A stretch of 64,000 nucleotides of DNA, taken from positions 35,387 to 99,386 of the forward strand of contig JANXUK010000134.1 in assembly GCA_025356275.1 (NCBI GenBank). The letters are read 5' to 3'. Positions 1 through 7,919 of this stretch are shown here, piece after piece. Within the stretch, counting starts at the first letter, position 1. Every line of letters begins with the position of its first letter. This DNA is from Sphingomonadales bacterium (GTDB lineage: Bacteria; Pseudomonadota; Alphaproteobacteria; Sphingomonadales; Sphingomonadaceae). The position numbers and the translations under genes are program-made. The notes under the pieces are model-generated. The model was not told where the DNA came from and made no database searches. It saw nothing but the letters and a program-made list of their open reading frames with translations.

Positions 1-1435
1 CCTCGATGCGGACGATGGCGCTGGCATAGGCGGGCAGGCCGCGCGAGTCGGTGGCGGTGGCCTTGTTCTCGGCCTGACCGGGCGCGGCACCGGACCTGAC
101 GGTGGCGGCATAGGTGACTACCGCGCTGGCGCCGGGGGCTAGTGTGCCAATCGCGACGGTCATCGAGGAACCGTCAGCAGCGAATGTTGCAGCACCTTGG
201 ATAGTTTGTCCGTTGACGCGAACCGAATTGGCACGAAAGCGGAGTGAGCGGGCGGGCGTATCAACCACCGACACGCCGCGCTTCACATGCAGCGTATCGG
301 TGTTGCGCGCGGTCAGTGTATAGAACACCACATCCCCGGGCTGAGCCGAGGCGCGCGAAGCGGTTTTGGTCAGCGATACTGCGACTGGCGGGCGGTCGAC
401 CGGGATGTCGACCCGCACCGATTCCGGGCTGGCGATGGTCAGCGCGCCGCCATAGGACGCAGCGGTGATGATCGTCGGGCTGCCATCAGGACGCACGATG
501 CCGGCCAGGCCAGCCTGCGCGACCGCAGAAGGCGCGATATAGGGCGAGGGCGGGGTGATCAGGATCTTGTACTGGCCGGTATAGACCAGCGGGAAGCGAT
601 ATTCGCCCGGCAGCAGCTGGTAATTGTTGCCCAGCGCGTCCTTGACGGTCGAGCCGCTGATCTCGGTCGAGGGCCATGCGGTGACGCCGTCGGGCGCCAG
701 AACGCGGGCCGGCTGGCCGGTCGTGGCATCAACCAGCGTGATCTGCGCGCCATTGACCGGGGTGCCGTCCTCGCTATCGAACACAATACCGAACGGGTCG
801 GCCAGAACTTCCAGTTGCGCGGTAGCAATGGGGGTGGTCTGGCTGGAAATCACGGCCTGGATGGCGATTGTGTCGCCGGCATTGACGCTGAGATGGCAAT
901 CGCCGGCGACCGGCTGGGGCGGAATGCCGGTGGTGGGCACCGCGCCAACGAAGACGCCGCTGTTCGGGCCGGTTTCGAATGCCTGTATGGTTTCCCGGTC
1001 ACCGCTGGATGTAACCAAAACGGTTGTTACACTGTCAATCACATTCGCGTTCAGGTTCGCTTGCGGCGCGTAGAGCCGAAAATAGAACACGTCGCCGATA
1101 TGCACTGTGGTCGCCTGCTCGACGGAGGCGACCTGGGTGTTACCGGTAAAGATGCCTGGAACGTTGAGCGTCTGGCCACCGCACATTGAGGGGGTGAAAG
1201 ACAGCGGGGTTGTCGCGCCCTGCGAGACCACAAAGGTCTGCAGCGTTACCGGTGTGGGCGAGACTGAAAAAACGACGCTGTTCGACACAGCCGAAACCGG
1301 CTGTCCCGACAGCGTCCAAGACGCCGTGGCGGTGTTGGTGATCGTCTGTGCCTTCAACCCGGGCGCGATCAGCAAGCCCAGGGCGCACGAAGACGCCACC
1401 GCCACCTGCCTCAAAAGGCGGAAGCAGTTCTTCAT
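1..1435 (-). CDS. Secreted DUF11 repeat protein, C-terminus cut by window edge
   Basis: This open frame starts at the ATG at 1435 and has no stop before base 1, so only the first ~478 residues are visible. Residues 1-30 form a Sec signal peptide (MKNCFRLLRQVAVASSCALG, cleavage near LKAQ). An N-terminal Ig-like segment follows, then a stretch resembling carboxypeptidase-regulatory/SdrD B-like folds (PFGIVFDSEDGTPVNGAQIT). The last visible part is a DUF11 domain (VSLTKTASRASAQPGDVVFY). It is the last of four same-strand genes for related exported proteins, 53 bases after the previous stop. DUF11 proteins are usually surface or extracellular structural proteins; no enzymatic role is visible. Confidence 0.8.
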   Translation of the reverse strand, partial: MKNCFRLLRQVAVASSCALGLLIAPGLKAQTITNTATASWTLSGQPVSAVSNSVVFSVSPTPVTLQTFVVSQGATTPLSFTPSMCGGQTLNVPGIFTGNTQVASVEQATTVHIGDVFYFRLYAPQANLNANVIDSVTTVLVTSSGDRETIQAFETGPNSGVFVGAVPTTGIPPQPVAGDCHLSVNAGDTIAIQAVISSQTTPIATAQLEVLADPFGIVFDSEDGTPVNGAQITLVDATTGQPARVLAPDGVTAWPSTEISGSTVKDALGNNYQLLPGEYRFPLVYTGQYKILITPPSPYIAPSAVAQAGLAGIVRPDGSPTIITAASYGGALTIASPESVRVDIPVDRPPVAVSLTKTASRASAQPGDVVFYTLTARNTDTLHVKRGVSVVDTPARSLRFRANSVRVNGQTIQGAATFAADGSSMTVAIGTLAPGASAVVTYAATVRSGAAPGQAENKATATDSRGLPAYASAIVRIE

Positions 1436-1450
1436 TGTATTGTTGGTGAG

Positions 1451-1481
1451 GCGGCAAGCCACGCTTTGTGTCCTGCCGCCC
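1451..1481 (-). other. Hairpin between two DUF11 genes
   Basis: GGCGGCA at 1451-1457 pairs with TGCCGCC at 1475-1481 in the short gap between the second and last DUF11 genes. No T-run follows on the minus strand, so it is not a clear terminator. It could tune expression or mRNA stability of the distal gene. Confidence 0.35.
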
Positions 1482-1488
1482 CCCTTCC

Positions 1489-2568
1489 TCAATTAATCGT
1501 CACGCGGAACCGCAGCGTTTCGGTAGCGCCTGCGGCCAGATTGTTCAGTGTGCCGCTGACGGTCGGCGTCGGAGCGGCCGAATAGGTGCCCCCCGCCGCG
1601 CCGTCGGCATTGCAGGTCGAGGTGCCGTTGTTGAACGTACCGTTTTGCAGCACGTTGAAGCTGGCGACATAGCTCGTCTGCGAGGGCAGAGGATCGCCGA
1701 TGGCCAGATTGGTGGCCGTGGCAGCGCCCGCAGCATTGGCGACAACGATGCAATATTCCACCACGGCGCCCGGAATTGCCTTGGGGCTGGTGGTGCCGTT
1801 GATCGGATCGCTGATGATGGTGCTCAGCTTTTGTACGGTGAGCTGCGCCGCCGAAACGGTGTAGTCGCCTTTGGCCGACATCTTGTCATCATTTGCAACA
1901 TCGGTACCGCCGGTGCCAACGCCGTCTGCAAAGACGGTGAAGCTGGTGCCCTGCTTGGTGCCATTGACCAGAGTCTGGTTGGCGGTCGTGCCGGTGCTGC
2001 TTGCGGCCGAACCCTGGCCGGTTGCGGTCAGAACCACGCCGGCAACCTGGGTGTTGGTGGCGCTGCTCGGTACGTTCGCCAGGACGAAGATCGTCTTGGT
2101 GGCGTCCGGGGCAACGTCATTCAGCGAGGTGATCACCGCATCACCAGCCGCATAGACTCCCGTACCCGCCGTATCGGCGTAATACGTGAAGCTGGCGACG
2201 TCGAACGCATCGGTGCCGCCGTGCTGCGCGGTGGCGCCGGTGGTCTGGTTGGTGGCGGCCAGCCCGAAGCTGAGCGTGTCGTTCGACGAGTTGGTAACCT
2301 GCCAGGTGGTCACAGCGCCGGTCTGGCCCGGCGACACCGCTGTGGTGGAGCCGGTGTTGACGACGGTGAAATTGACCTTGCGGTCAACCGTGATCACATT
2401 CGAGGCCGAACTGGCCGTCTGGGCAACGCCGCCAACGTTGAAGTTGACGCTAACCGTATTGGTAATCGTAGAACCGGCGAGTGTACCTGCGGCGCTAGCC
2501 GTGGTCGCACCCAGCACGGAGAGAGCGGCAAAAGAAACCGCCCCCAACAGTTTGCTGGTGAATGTCAT
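1489..2568 (-). CDS. Secreted DUF11-type surface protein, 359 aa
   Basis: The start is set at the ATG at 2568 because GGAGG lies 5 bases upstream; the ATG at 2580 overlaps that ribosome binding site. The first ~27 residues are a Sec signal peptide ending ASA. The body is Thr/Asn/Ala/Gly-rich beta-sandwich sequence. An N-terminal block (STITNTVSVNFNVGG) resembles the opening of the 3126-4097 protein (TVIVNTASATFTSG). A C-terminal DUF11-like part (PGAVVEYCIVVANAAGAATA) precedes the end LRFRVTIN. It is the third gene of the four-gene operon. An extracellular structural or adhesive role is inferred from family and secretion only. Confidence 0.75.
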   Translation of the reverse strand: MTFTSKLLGAVSFAALSVLGATTASAAGTLAGSTITNTVSVNFNVGGVAQTASSASNVITVDRKVNFTVVNTGSTTAVSPGQTGAVTTWQVTNSSNDTLSFGLAATNQTTGATAQHGGTDAFDVASFTYYADTAGTGVYAAGDAVITSLNDVAPDATKTIFVLANVPSSATNTQVAGVVLTATGQGSAASSTGTTANQTLVNGTKQGTSFTVFADGVGTGGTDVANDDKMSAKGDYTVSAAQLTVQKLSTIISDPINGTTSPKAIPGAVVEYCIVVANAAGAATATNLAIGDPLPSQTSYVASFNVLQNGTFNNGTSTCNADGAAGGTYSAAPTPTVSGTLNNLAAGATETLRFRVTIN

Positions 2569-2635
2569 TATAGCCTCCATGGTGTGTAACTGACCCGCTT
2601 ACCCCGCCCGCGAATCTGGGCCAGACCGTGCCCGC

Positions 2636-3115
2636 TCAGCGGACCACGGCATGATACGAAACTGTGGCCGAAGCCCCCGGCGCGATGGCAGCGATGGTCC
2701 AGCGCAGGTGGCTGACATCGCTGGCCTGCGCGGCGCGGCGGCCGCCTTTGCCGTCGCTGACGGTCAGTGCGGCAAGCTTGCCCCAGCTGGCGCCGCCATC
2801 GACCGACACGTCGAAGGTGCCGAAGCCGTCGCTGGCCAGCAGGACCTGCGCTGGCACCGGATCAACCAGCACAAAATTGGTCGCCGGCACCGCGCCGTCA
2901 TTGTGGCAGATCATCGTGATCACCAGATGGTTGCCCGGCGAAACCGTCGTAGCATCGACCAGCTCATGCCGGATCGCGGTGCCCTCGGTGACGATCCTGT
3001 CGAGCTGCATTGTGTTGGACACCGAGACAGTGGCACCGGGGGCCGCAAAAGCGACTGGCGCCATGGACAAGCCGGCAACAAGCCCAACCAGGCAGATTAA
3101 AGGTTTGATACGCAA
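2636..3115 (-). CDS. Small secreted DUF11-like protein, 159 aa, TTG start
   Basis: The open frame extends upstream into the preceding gene, but the supported start is TTG at 3115. AAGGAA precedes it by 5 bases and overlaps the stop region of the upstream gene. From there the protein opens with a signal peptide (LRIKPLICLVGLVAGLSMAP, cleavage after AFA). A single DUF11-like beta-sandwich follows (SPGNHLVITMICHNDGAVPA ... PVPAQVLLA), ending in a typical last strand (GASATVSYHAVV). It is the shortest member of the operon, second in order, and tightly coupled to the gene before it. Confidence 0.72.
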   Translation of the reverse strand: MRIKPLICLVGLVAGLSMAPVAFAAPGATVSVSNTMQLDRIVTEGTAIRHELVDATTVSPGNHLVITMICHNDGAVPATNFVLVDPVPAQVLLASDGFGTFDVSVDGGASWGKLAALTVSDGKGGRRAAQASDVSHLRWTIAAIAPGASATVSYHAVVR

Positions 3116-3125
3116 AGCGAATTCC

Positions 3126-4097
3126 TTAGTTGATCTTGACTTTGAAGGTAACTGTCTTGTCGGCGGTGCCGCCCGCGACATTGCCCAGCGCGACGCTGAT
3201 TCCGGTGGCGGTGACGGTGCCGGCATCGGCGTCCGAGGCATCGGTCAGCGCACTGCCCGCCAGCGTCATCGTGCCCGGCTCATAGGTGGTGCCGGCGGGG
3301 AAATTATCCGCGATGGTCACGCCATTGGCCGTGCCGCTGCCGGTAGTGTGCGATACTAGCGTGTAGGTCACGACCGCGCCCGGCAGCGGGGTGGAGCCGC
3401 CGAACGGATCGACGATGCTGGCGGTCTTGGTCAGGGCGACCGTTGCCTGGCTGATCGTGATCTGACCCGGAGCGGCGGCGGTGGCGGTGGTGGCGCCGAC
3501 CACCGCGTCAACCCCGCCCGCGCCCTTGCCGGCGAACACCGTACCTGCCGGGCCGCTGCCGATCACCGAGGTGGCGTTGAGCTTGACGGTGCTGGTCTGG
3601 CCATCGGTGGCGGTGCCCGGCACGTTGACGACCACAAAGATCTTGAGCGACGTATCGGGAGCCATGCTGGGCCCGGCCGCGCCATTGGTCACCACGGTGT
3701 CGCCAGCATCATACACGCCGTCGCCATTGGTATCGATCGCGACCGTCTGGATGGTGCCGTTGAAACCGTTGCCCGGGACGGCCGGGTTGGCATTGAGGTT
3801 GAACGGCTCGCTGCCGTTGCCGCTGTTGGTAACCTGATAGGTAAGGGTGGCGGTGCCGGTACCGGCCACGACCGGCGCGCTGTTCAGCGAGGTGACCGCA
3901 ACGTTGAGCAGTTCGGCAACCTTGACGCTGACGGTGTTCGACTGAACCGTGCTGGTCGTCGAACCGCTGGTAAACGTCGCCGAGGCGGTGTTGACGATCA
4001 CGGTTCCCGCAGCGGTCCCCGTTGCATGCGCGGTTCCCGTGAGCGATGTGACAAGGGCCAGAGTGCTGGCGGCGACAAGGATGCGGGCTTGCTTCAT
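3126..4097 (-). CDS. Secreted DUF11-type surface protein, first gene of operon, 323 aa
   Basis: Residues 1-25 are a Sec signal peptide (MKQARILVAASTLALVTSLT, cleavage after AHA). The mature protein is a low-complexity Thr/Val/Gly beta-rich chain. Its N-terminal half resembles the 1489-2568 product, and its C-terminal DUF11 domain (PGAVVTYTLVSHTTGSGTAN ... FPAGTTYEPGTM) ends TFKVKIN. It is the promoter-proximal gene of the four-gene operon and is preceded by an unusually AT-rich leader region. Repeated domain architecture across the operon suggests gene duplication. The molecular role is unknown; cell-surface structure is the likeliest. Confidence 0.75.
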   Translation of the reverse strand: MKQARILVAASTLALVTSLTGTAHATGTAAGTVIVNTASATFTSGSTTSTVQSNTVSVKVAELLNVAVTSLNSAPVVAGTGTATLTYQVTNSGNGSEPFNLNANPAVPGNGFNGTIQTVAIDTNGDGVYDAGDTVVTNGAAGPSMAPDTSLKIFVVVNVPGTATDGQTSTVKLNATSVIGSGPAGTVFAGKGAGGVDAVVGATTATAAAPGQITISQATVALTKTASIVDPFGGSTPLPGAVVTYTLVSHTTGSGTANGVTIADNFPAGTTYEPGTMTLAGSALTDASDADAGTVTATGISVALGNVAGGTADKTVTFKVKIN

Positions 4098-4702
4098 GCC
4101 GCATTCTATATGTCAGGTGTAGTTACCGTAAGGTTGACGCGCAGGGGGTCTACATAGGCATTTCCTCAAGAAAGATAGAGTTTGTTAATTGTGTGATATG
4201 AAATAAAACAGAGAAAATTGGGTAAAAATTTATTAACGCAATGATAAAAAGCCATTAATGGGAAATTTTAACTACGGATAGTTGTGCGATAACATGGTTA
4301 ATTGGTATTAATACATCGATATATACTTGAAGATTTGACTATATCAGTTAAATATGTAGCTCATTTGGTGATGTGGGCGCGCGACAGCAATATGGCAATC
4401 CTATGGTATGCGAACCCATGACACTGAGGCGGTTGGGTATGGGCGGGCAATTGGCCGGTGTTTGGTGAATGGGTTCGCGGGGGCTGCGCCGATATCCAAC
4501 AGAGATTTCGTGCCCCCGGCGATTTTCGGCCCGCAGATGCAAGGCCCCGATTTGGCGCAATTGCCTGGGGGCCGGGTCGGTGCCCCGGCTTTCGGGCTAT
4601 TGCCTCGATCTGTATCGAACCGGTATTCGTGAACACTTGCGTCGTGACGAGATAGGGTGCAGATACCGCGCCACACCGATTGCTTGACGGAGATCTTGAA
4701 CC
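4098..4702. promoter_or_regulatory. 605-bp intergenic region with an AT-rich core (about 4150-4375)
   Basis: No convincing gene lies here; open frames in this stretch are short and lack ribosome binding sites. The part from about 4150 to 4375 is strikingly AT-rich compared with the surrounding GC-rich DNA. It carries many TTAA/ATTAAT words, including ATGGTTAA at 4294-4301 (reverse complement of TTAACCAT, a CtrA half-site). It lies between the divergent DUF11 operon and the beta-helix gene, so it probably holds promoters for one or both. The composition also suits binding by a xenogeneic-silencer type protein. Confidence 0.5.
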
Positions 4703-5485
4703 ATGCGTGAATTTCATAATGTCCTGGCTTCCGTGGCATTTGCCGTGGCGAGCCTTTCTTTCGCAACCGCTGCCGAGGCACTTGCCCCGGCACAGGCCAA
4801 CCGCACCTGGGTTTCCGGCGTTGGTGACGATACCAACCCCTGCTCGCGCACCGCGCCCTGCAAGACCTTCGCCGGCGCGATCAGCAAGACCGCGGCTGGC
4901 GGCGAGATCAACGTGCTCGATCCGGGCGGTTTCGGCGCGCTGACCATCACAAAGGCGATCACTGTCCGGGCCGACAACGTTGAGGCGGGCGTTCTGGTGT
5001 CTGGCGTCAATGGCTTTGTCGTCTCCGCCGGCGCTGCCGATCATGTCGTGATCGACGGGCTCGATTTCGAAGGGGTCGGCACCGGGCTCTCGGGCATTGA
5101 AGTGGTTTCTGCCGGCGACGTGCTGATCCGCAACTGCATCATCCGCGATTTCAAGGCGGGCAACGCGTCCGGCGTGCACCTGAGCAATACGGCGCTGGTC
5201 CGCGTGACCATCGATCACACCACGATCTATAACAACGGCACTGGTGTCTCGATCGCCTCTTCGCCGAATACGGGCAAGGTGAAGCTGCAAGATTCTCTGG
5301 TGCTCTCCAACCCCACTGCCGGGGTCAAGGTGGTTGGCTCGGGCAACAATGTAACGATCGCCGGTTCGACGGTGATCGGCAGCACCAAGGCGCTGGACTT
5401 TGTCGCGGGCGGCGGTTCGGCCAGCTCGTATGGCAACAATGTCCTGTCCGCTGGCGACACGCCAGTGGCGCTCTCGCTGCAATAA
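4703..5485 (+). CDS. Secreted right-handed beta-helix protein, 260 aa
   Basis: Residues 1-~28 form a signal peptide (AFAVASLSFATAAEALA). Next is the short motif RTWVSGVGDDTNPCSRTAPC seen at the start of many exported beta-helix proteins, with two Cys likely forming a disulfide. The rest has regular short strands rich in V/I/N/G (VVIDGLDFEG, VLIRNCIIRDF, VTIDHTTIYNNGTGVSI) typical of PbH1 coils. No catalytic residues of polysaccharide lyases could be assigned. A strong terminator follows. It is divergent from the DUF11 operon, and both encode exported beta-rich proteins. Confidence 0.75.
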   Translation: MREFHNVLASVAFAVASLSFATAAEALAPAQANRTWVSGVGDDTNPCSRTAPCKTFAGAISKTAAGGEINVLDPGGFGALTITKAITVRADNVEAGVLVSGVNGFVVSAGAADHVVIDGLDFEGVGTGLSGIEVVSAGDVLIRNCIIRDFKAGNASGVHLSNTALVRVTIDHTTIYNNGTGVSIASSPNTGKVKLQDSLVLSNPTAGVKVVGSGNNVTIAGSTVIGSTKALDFVAGGGSASSYGNNVLSAGDTPVALSLQ

Positions 5486-5510
5486 ATAGCATACGCGGTA
5501 CGCGGGGATG

Positions 5511-5545
5511 ACGCTCGGGCCGATGCCCGAGCGTTTTCCTGTTTT
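5511..5545 (+). terminator. Intrinsic terminator after beta-helix gene
   Basis: A perfect 10-bp stem (ACGCTCGGGC at 5511-5520 with GCCCGAGCGT at 5525-5534) has a CGAT loop and is followed by TTTTCCTGTTTT. It lies 25 bases after the stop of the beta-helix gene. Confidence 0.85.
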
Positions 5546-5610
5546 GCGCCCAACAGATTTGGCCGCAGGTTCGGCCCAAATTTGGCTTGGGTGCAGCGGG
5601 GCCGCCCGCC

Positions 5611-6498
5611 TCAAGCGATCTGGTAGATCCGCTCGAAATCGGCCTCGGCGGCCGGGCGCCCCGGCGATTCATGTCCGGCAATAGCGGTGCGGTGCATCAC
5701 GCGGCCCTGATCTGTATAGGGCACAACGCGGTGCATCAGGCCCTGATTGTCCCACACCACCAGATCGCCCACGGTCCAGTCATGGCGATAGACAAAGGCG
5801 GGCTGCGCCGCCCATTGCTGCAACCGGGTCAACAGCGCACGGCCATGCGCCCCCGGCATCCCGACGATCCCATCGGCATGCGTCCCCAGCAGCAGCGATT
5901 TGCGCCCGCTCTCATGCGTCCACACCAGCGGCTGTTCCATGACGGCTGCCATCGCGCGATACCGGGCGACGCGCTCCGGCGTGGGCACGCCGTGGACCGG
6001 GCGTACCGCAGCCTCGATGGTGTGGATGACGCGCAAATCCTCATACGCGCGCTTGTCCGCCTCGGAGAGCCCGTCATAGGCGGCATAGAGGTTGGCGAAC
6101 TCGGTGGCGCCGCCACTCTCCGACAGGGCGCGTGCCGCGAGCAGGGTTGCCTTGGGCACCGGCTGGTCGATGGTGACCCCGTCGATGTGCCAGAAAAACG
6201 TGCCCAGCACGTAATCGGGTTCACTGTTGAGCTTCCGGTCCAGCGTAATCTTGTAGACGCCGGGGGTGGTGGCGTCCGATCCGGGCACGGCGCGGGTGAA
6301 ATTAACCATACCGCCCATCGCATCGGTCAGCGCCAGCTGCTCTGTATCGCTGGCGTTGAGGCGCGGGAACACCAGCACGCCGCGCTCCTCCAGCGCCACT
6401 TTCAGTTCGGCGATGACATCGGGATCGAGCAGCGAGGCCTTATCGATGGTCACGGTGCTGCCGATGGCAGGGGTGATCGGGGTCAGGGTGCACGGCAT
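5611..6498 (-). CDS. TauD/TfdA-family Fe(II)/2-oxoglutarate dioxygenase, 295 aa
   Basis: The start is the ATG at 6498, with GGAG 7 bases upstream; the longer frame upstream would run into msrA. The fold and motifs match TauD/TfdA. The iron ligands are H104 and D106 (FFWHIDG) and distal H256 (NQGLMHRV). R270 (RVMHRTAIAG) is the likely 2-oxoglutarate carboxylate ligand. Length fits the family (270-300 aa). The enzyme should hydroxylate a small sulfonate, carboxylate or similar compound in the cytoplasm, but the substrate cannot be read from the sequence. It lies just downstream of msrBA on the same strand with a 121-base gap. Confidence 0.85.
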   Translation of the reverse strand: MPCTLTPITPAIGSTVTIDKASLLDPDVIAELKVALEERGVLVFPRLNASDTEQLALTDAMGGMVNFTRAVPGSDATTPGVYKITLDRKLNSEPDYVLGTFFWHIDGVTIDQPVPKATLLAARALSESGGATEFANLYAAYDGLSEADKRAYEDLRVIHTIEAAVRPVHGVPTPERVARYRAMAAVMEQPLVWTHESGRKSLLLGTHADGIVGMPGAHGRALLTRLQQWAAQPAFVYRHDWTVGDLVVWDNQGLMHRVVPYTDQGRVMHRTAIAGHESPGRPAAEADFERIYQIA

Positions 6499-6619
6499 GG
6501 CGGGGCTCCGGGTTGAGAAATACCTCGCAACTATGCCCCGGTTCCCGCGCCAAGCCCATCGCCAAAACGCATTCGCACGGCAACCGCGCCATAACAGCGC
6601 CGGTGCGGTGCGATCGCGC

Positions 6620-7285
6620 TCAGCTGTGCCACAGTTCTGGCAGACGGTCGTGCAGCGCCGCCAGCTTCGGCATGTCGAAATGCGCGATATAGGCGGCGTT
6701 GGGATTGTGCCGCAGATAGCCCTGATGATAGGCCTCGGCCGGATAGAACTGCCCATTTTCCAGCCTGGTTGCGATCGGCCGGGAGAAGGTATGCGCCGCG
6801 CCCAACGCCGCAATATAGGTCACGGCCTCGGCGCGCTGGGCCGGGGTTTGCGCGAATATCGCCGAGCGATAGCTGTGGCCGCTGTCGGGATATTGGCCCT
6901 CGACCTGCGTCGGGTCATGCGCGACCGCGAAAAAGACCTTGAGCAATTGCCCATAGCTGACCACCGCCGGGTCATAGGTGATGCGCACCGCCTCGGCATG
7001 GCCGGTGGTTTCGGAGGAGACGTCGCCGTAATTGGCGGTGGCGGCGGTGCCCCCGGCATATCCGGCGGTGACCGATTTGACACCCTTCACATGCTCATAC
7101 ACGCCCTCCATGCCCCAGAAGCAGCCGCCCGCGACCACCGCCACGGCATTGCCATGCGGCTGGGCCATTTCGCGGGGCGGTTCGGGGAAGGGCACCGGCG
7201 CGGCGGCAACCGGGGCAAGGCCGCCGAACGCCGCGATGCCCGATGCGGTGACGGCCAGGATGGCGGCGAGGCTCAAGCGGTTCAT
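6620..7285 (-). CDS. msrA: Peptide-methionine (S)-S-oxide reductase, exported
   Basis: MsrA reduces the S-epimer of methionine sulfoxide in proteins. The ATG at 7285 overlaps the msrB stop as ATGA, so translation is probably coupled. Residues 1-~29 are a signal peptide (LSLAAILAVTASGIAAFGGL, cleavage after VAA), placing the enzyme in the periplasm. The catalytic motif GCFWG has its Cys at residue 55. Other family blocks are present (YAGGTAATANYGDVSSETTG, HDPTQVEGQYPDSGHSYRSA, AYHQGYLRHNPNAAYI). The longer frame upstream of 7285 only shadows msrB. Confidence 0.93.
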   Translation of the reverse strand: MNRLSLAAILAVTASGIAAFGGLAPVAAAPVPFPEPPREMAQPHGNAVAVVAGGCFWGMEGVYEHVKGVKSVTAGYAGGTAATANYGDVSSETTGHAEAVRITYDPAVVSYGQLLKVFFAVAHDPTQVEGQYPDSGHSYRSAIFAQTPAQRAEAVTYIAALGAAHTFSRPIATRLENGQFYPAEAYHQGYLRHNPNAAYIAHFDMPKLAALHDRLPELWHS

Positions 7286-7767
7286 GCGGATTTTCCTGGC
7301 GTGAATATGAGGGCGATACCGTTCATGCAATACCGCTTGCCGGTGGGGCGAGGGCCATCGTCGAACACATGGCCGAGGTGCCCGGCGCAGCGCGCGCAGT
7401 GGATTTCGTTGCGGACATCGCCCAGCTCGTAATCGGCCTTTGAGCCGGTTGCCCCGGGCAGCGCGGCCCAAAAGCTGGGCCAGCCGGTGCCGCTGTCGAA
7501 CTTGGTGCCCGACGCGAACAGCGGCAGCGCGCAGCCGGCGCAGCCAAAGATGCCTGTGCGATGCTCATTCAGCAGCGGGCTGGTGAACGGTGCCTCGGTG
7601 CCGGCATGGCGCAGCACCGCATAGGCGCCGGACGACAGGCGGGCGCGCCATTGCGCGTCGGTGAAGCTGATGGTGGTGATCGGCCCGGCGAGCGCAGGCC
7701 CGGCGGCGATCAACGCGAGCCCGCTGACGCCATAGAACATCAGGTCGCGTCGGTTGCAATGGAACAT
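7282..7767 (-). CDS. msrB: Peptide-methionine (R)-S-oxide reductase, exported
   Basis: MsrB reduces the R-epimer of methionine sulfoxide. The start at 7767 has AAGGAC about 5 bases upstream, better than the GTG/ATG options before it. The N-terminus NRRDLMFYGVSGLALIAAG looks like a Tat signal, suggesting export folded with zinc. Structural zinc Cys pairs are C76/C79 (GCAGC) and C124/C127 (CARCAGH). The catalytic Cys is C147 in RYCMNG. The gene overlaps msrA by ATGA, so this is a two-gene periplasmic repair unit. Confidence 0.93.
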   Translation of the reverse strand: MFHCNRRDLMFYGVSGLALIAAGPALAGPITTISFTDAQWRARLSSGAYAVLRHAGTEAPFTSPLLNEHRTGIFGCAGCALPLFASGTKFDSGTGWPSFWAALPGATGSKADYELGDVRNEIHCARCAGHLGHVFDDGPRPTGKRYCMNGIALIFTPGKSA

Positions 7768-7919
7768 GAGAGTCCTTTCATCCGCCAATATGGTGCCCGC
7801 GGGGTCATATTACCAGTACGGGCCGACCATGCGATTGGTTGCAGATGGCGGCACAGAAATATGCGCCATCGCGCGAAACCTTCGTCGATGCACCGGCGAA
7901 TCGGGCAGGGTAACGCCCC

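Noticed and set aside
1468..2589. Plus-strand open frame of 373 codons opposite a DUF11 gene
   Set aside because: The minus strand has a good ribosome binding site, a signal peptide and family sequence; the plus frame is low-information Arg/Gly sequence.
4361..5614. Long minus-strand open frame (417 codons) opposite the beta-helix gene
   Set aside because: Arg/His/Gly-rich shadow translation without domains; the plus strand has a signal peptide, beta-helix pattern and terminator.
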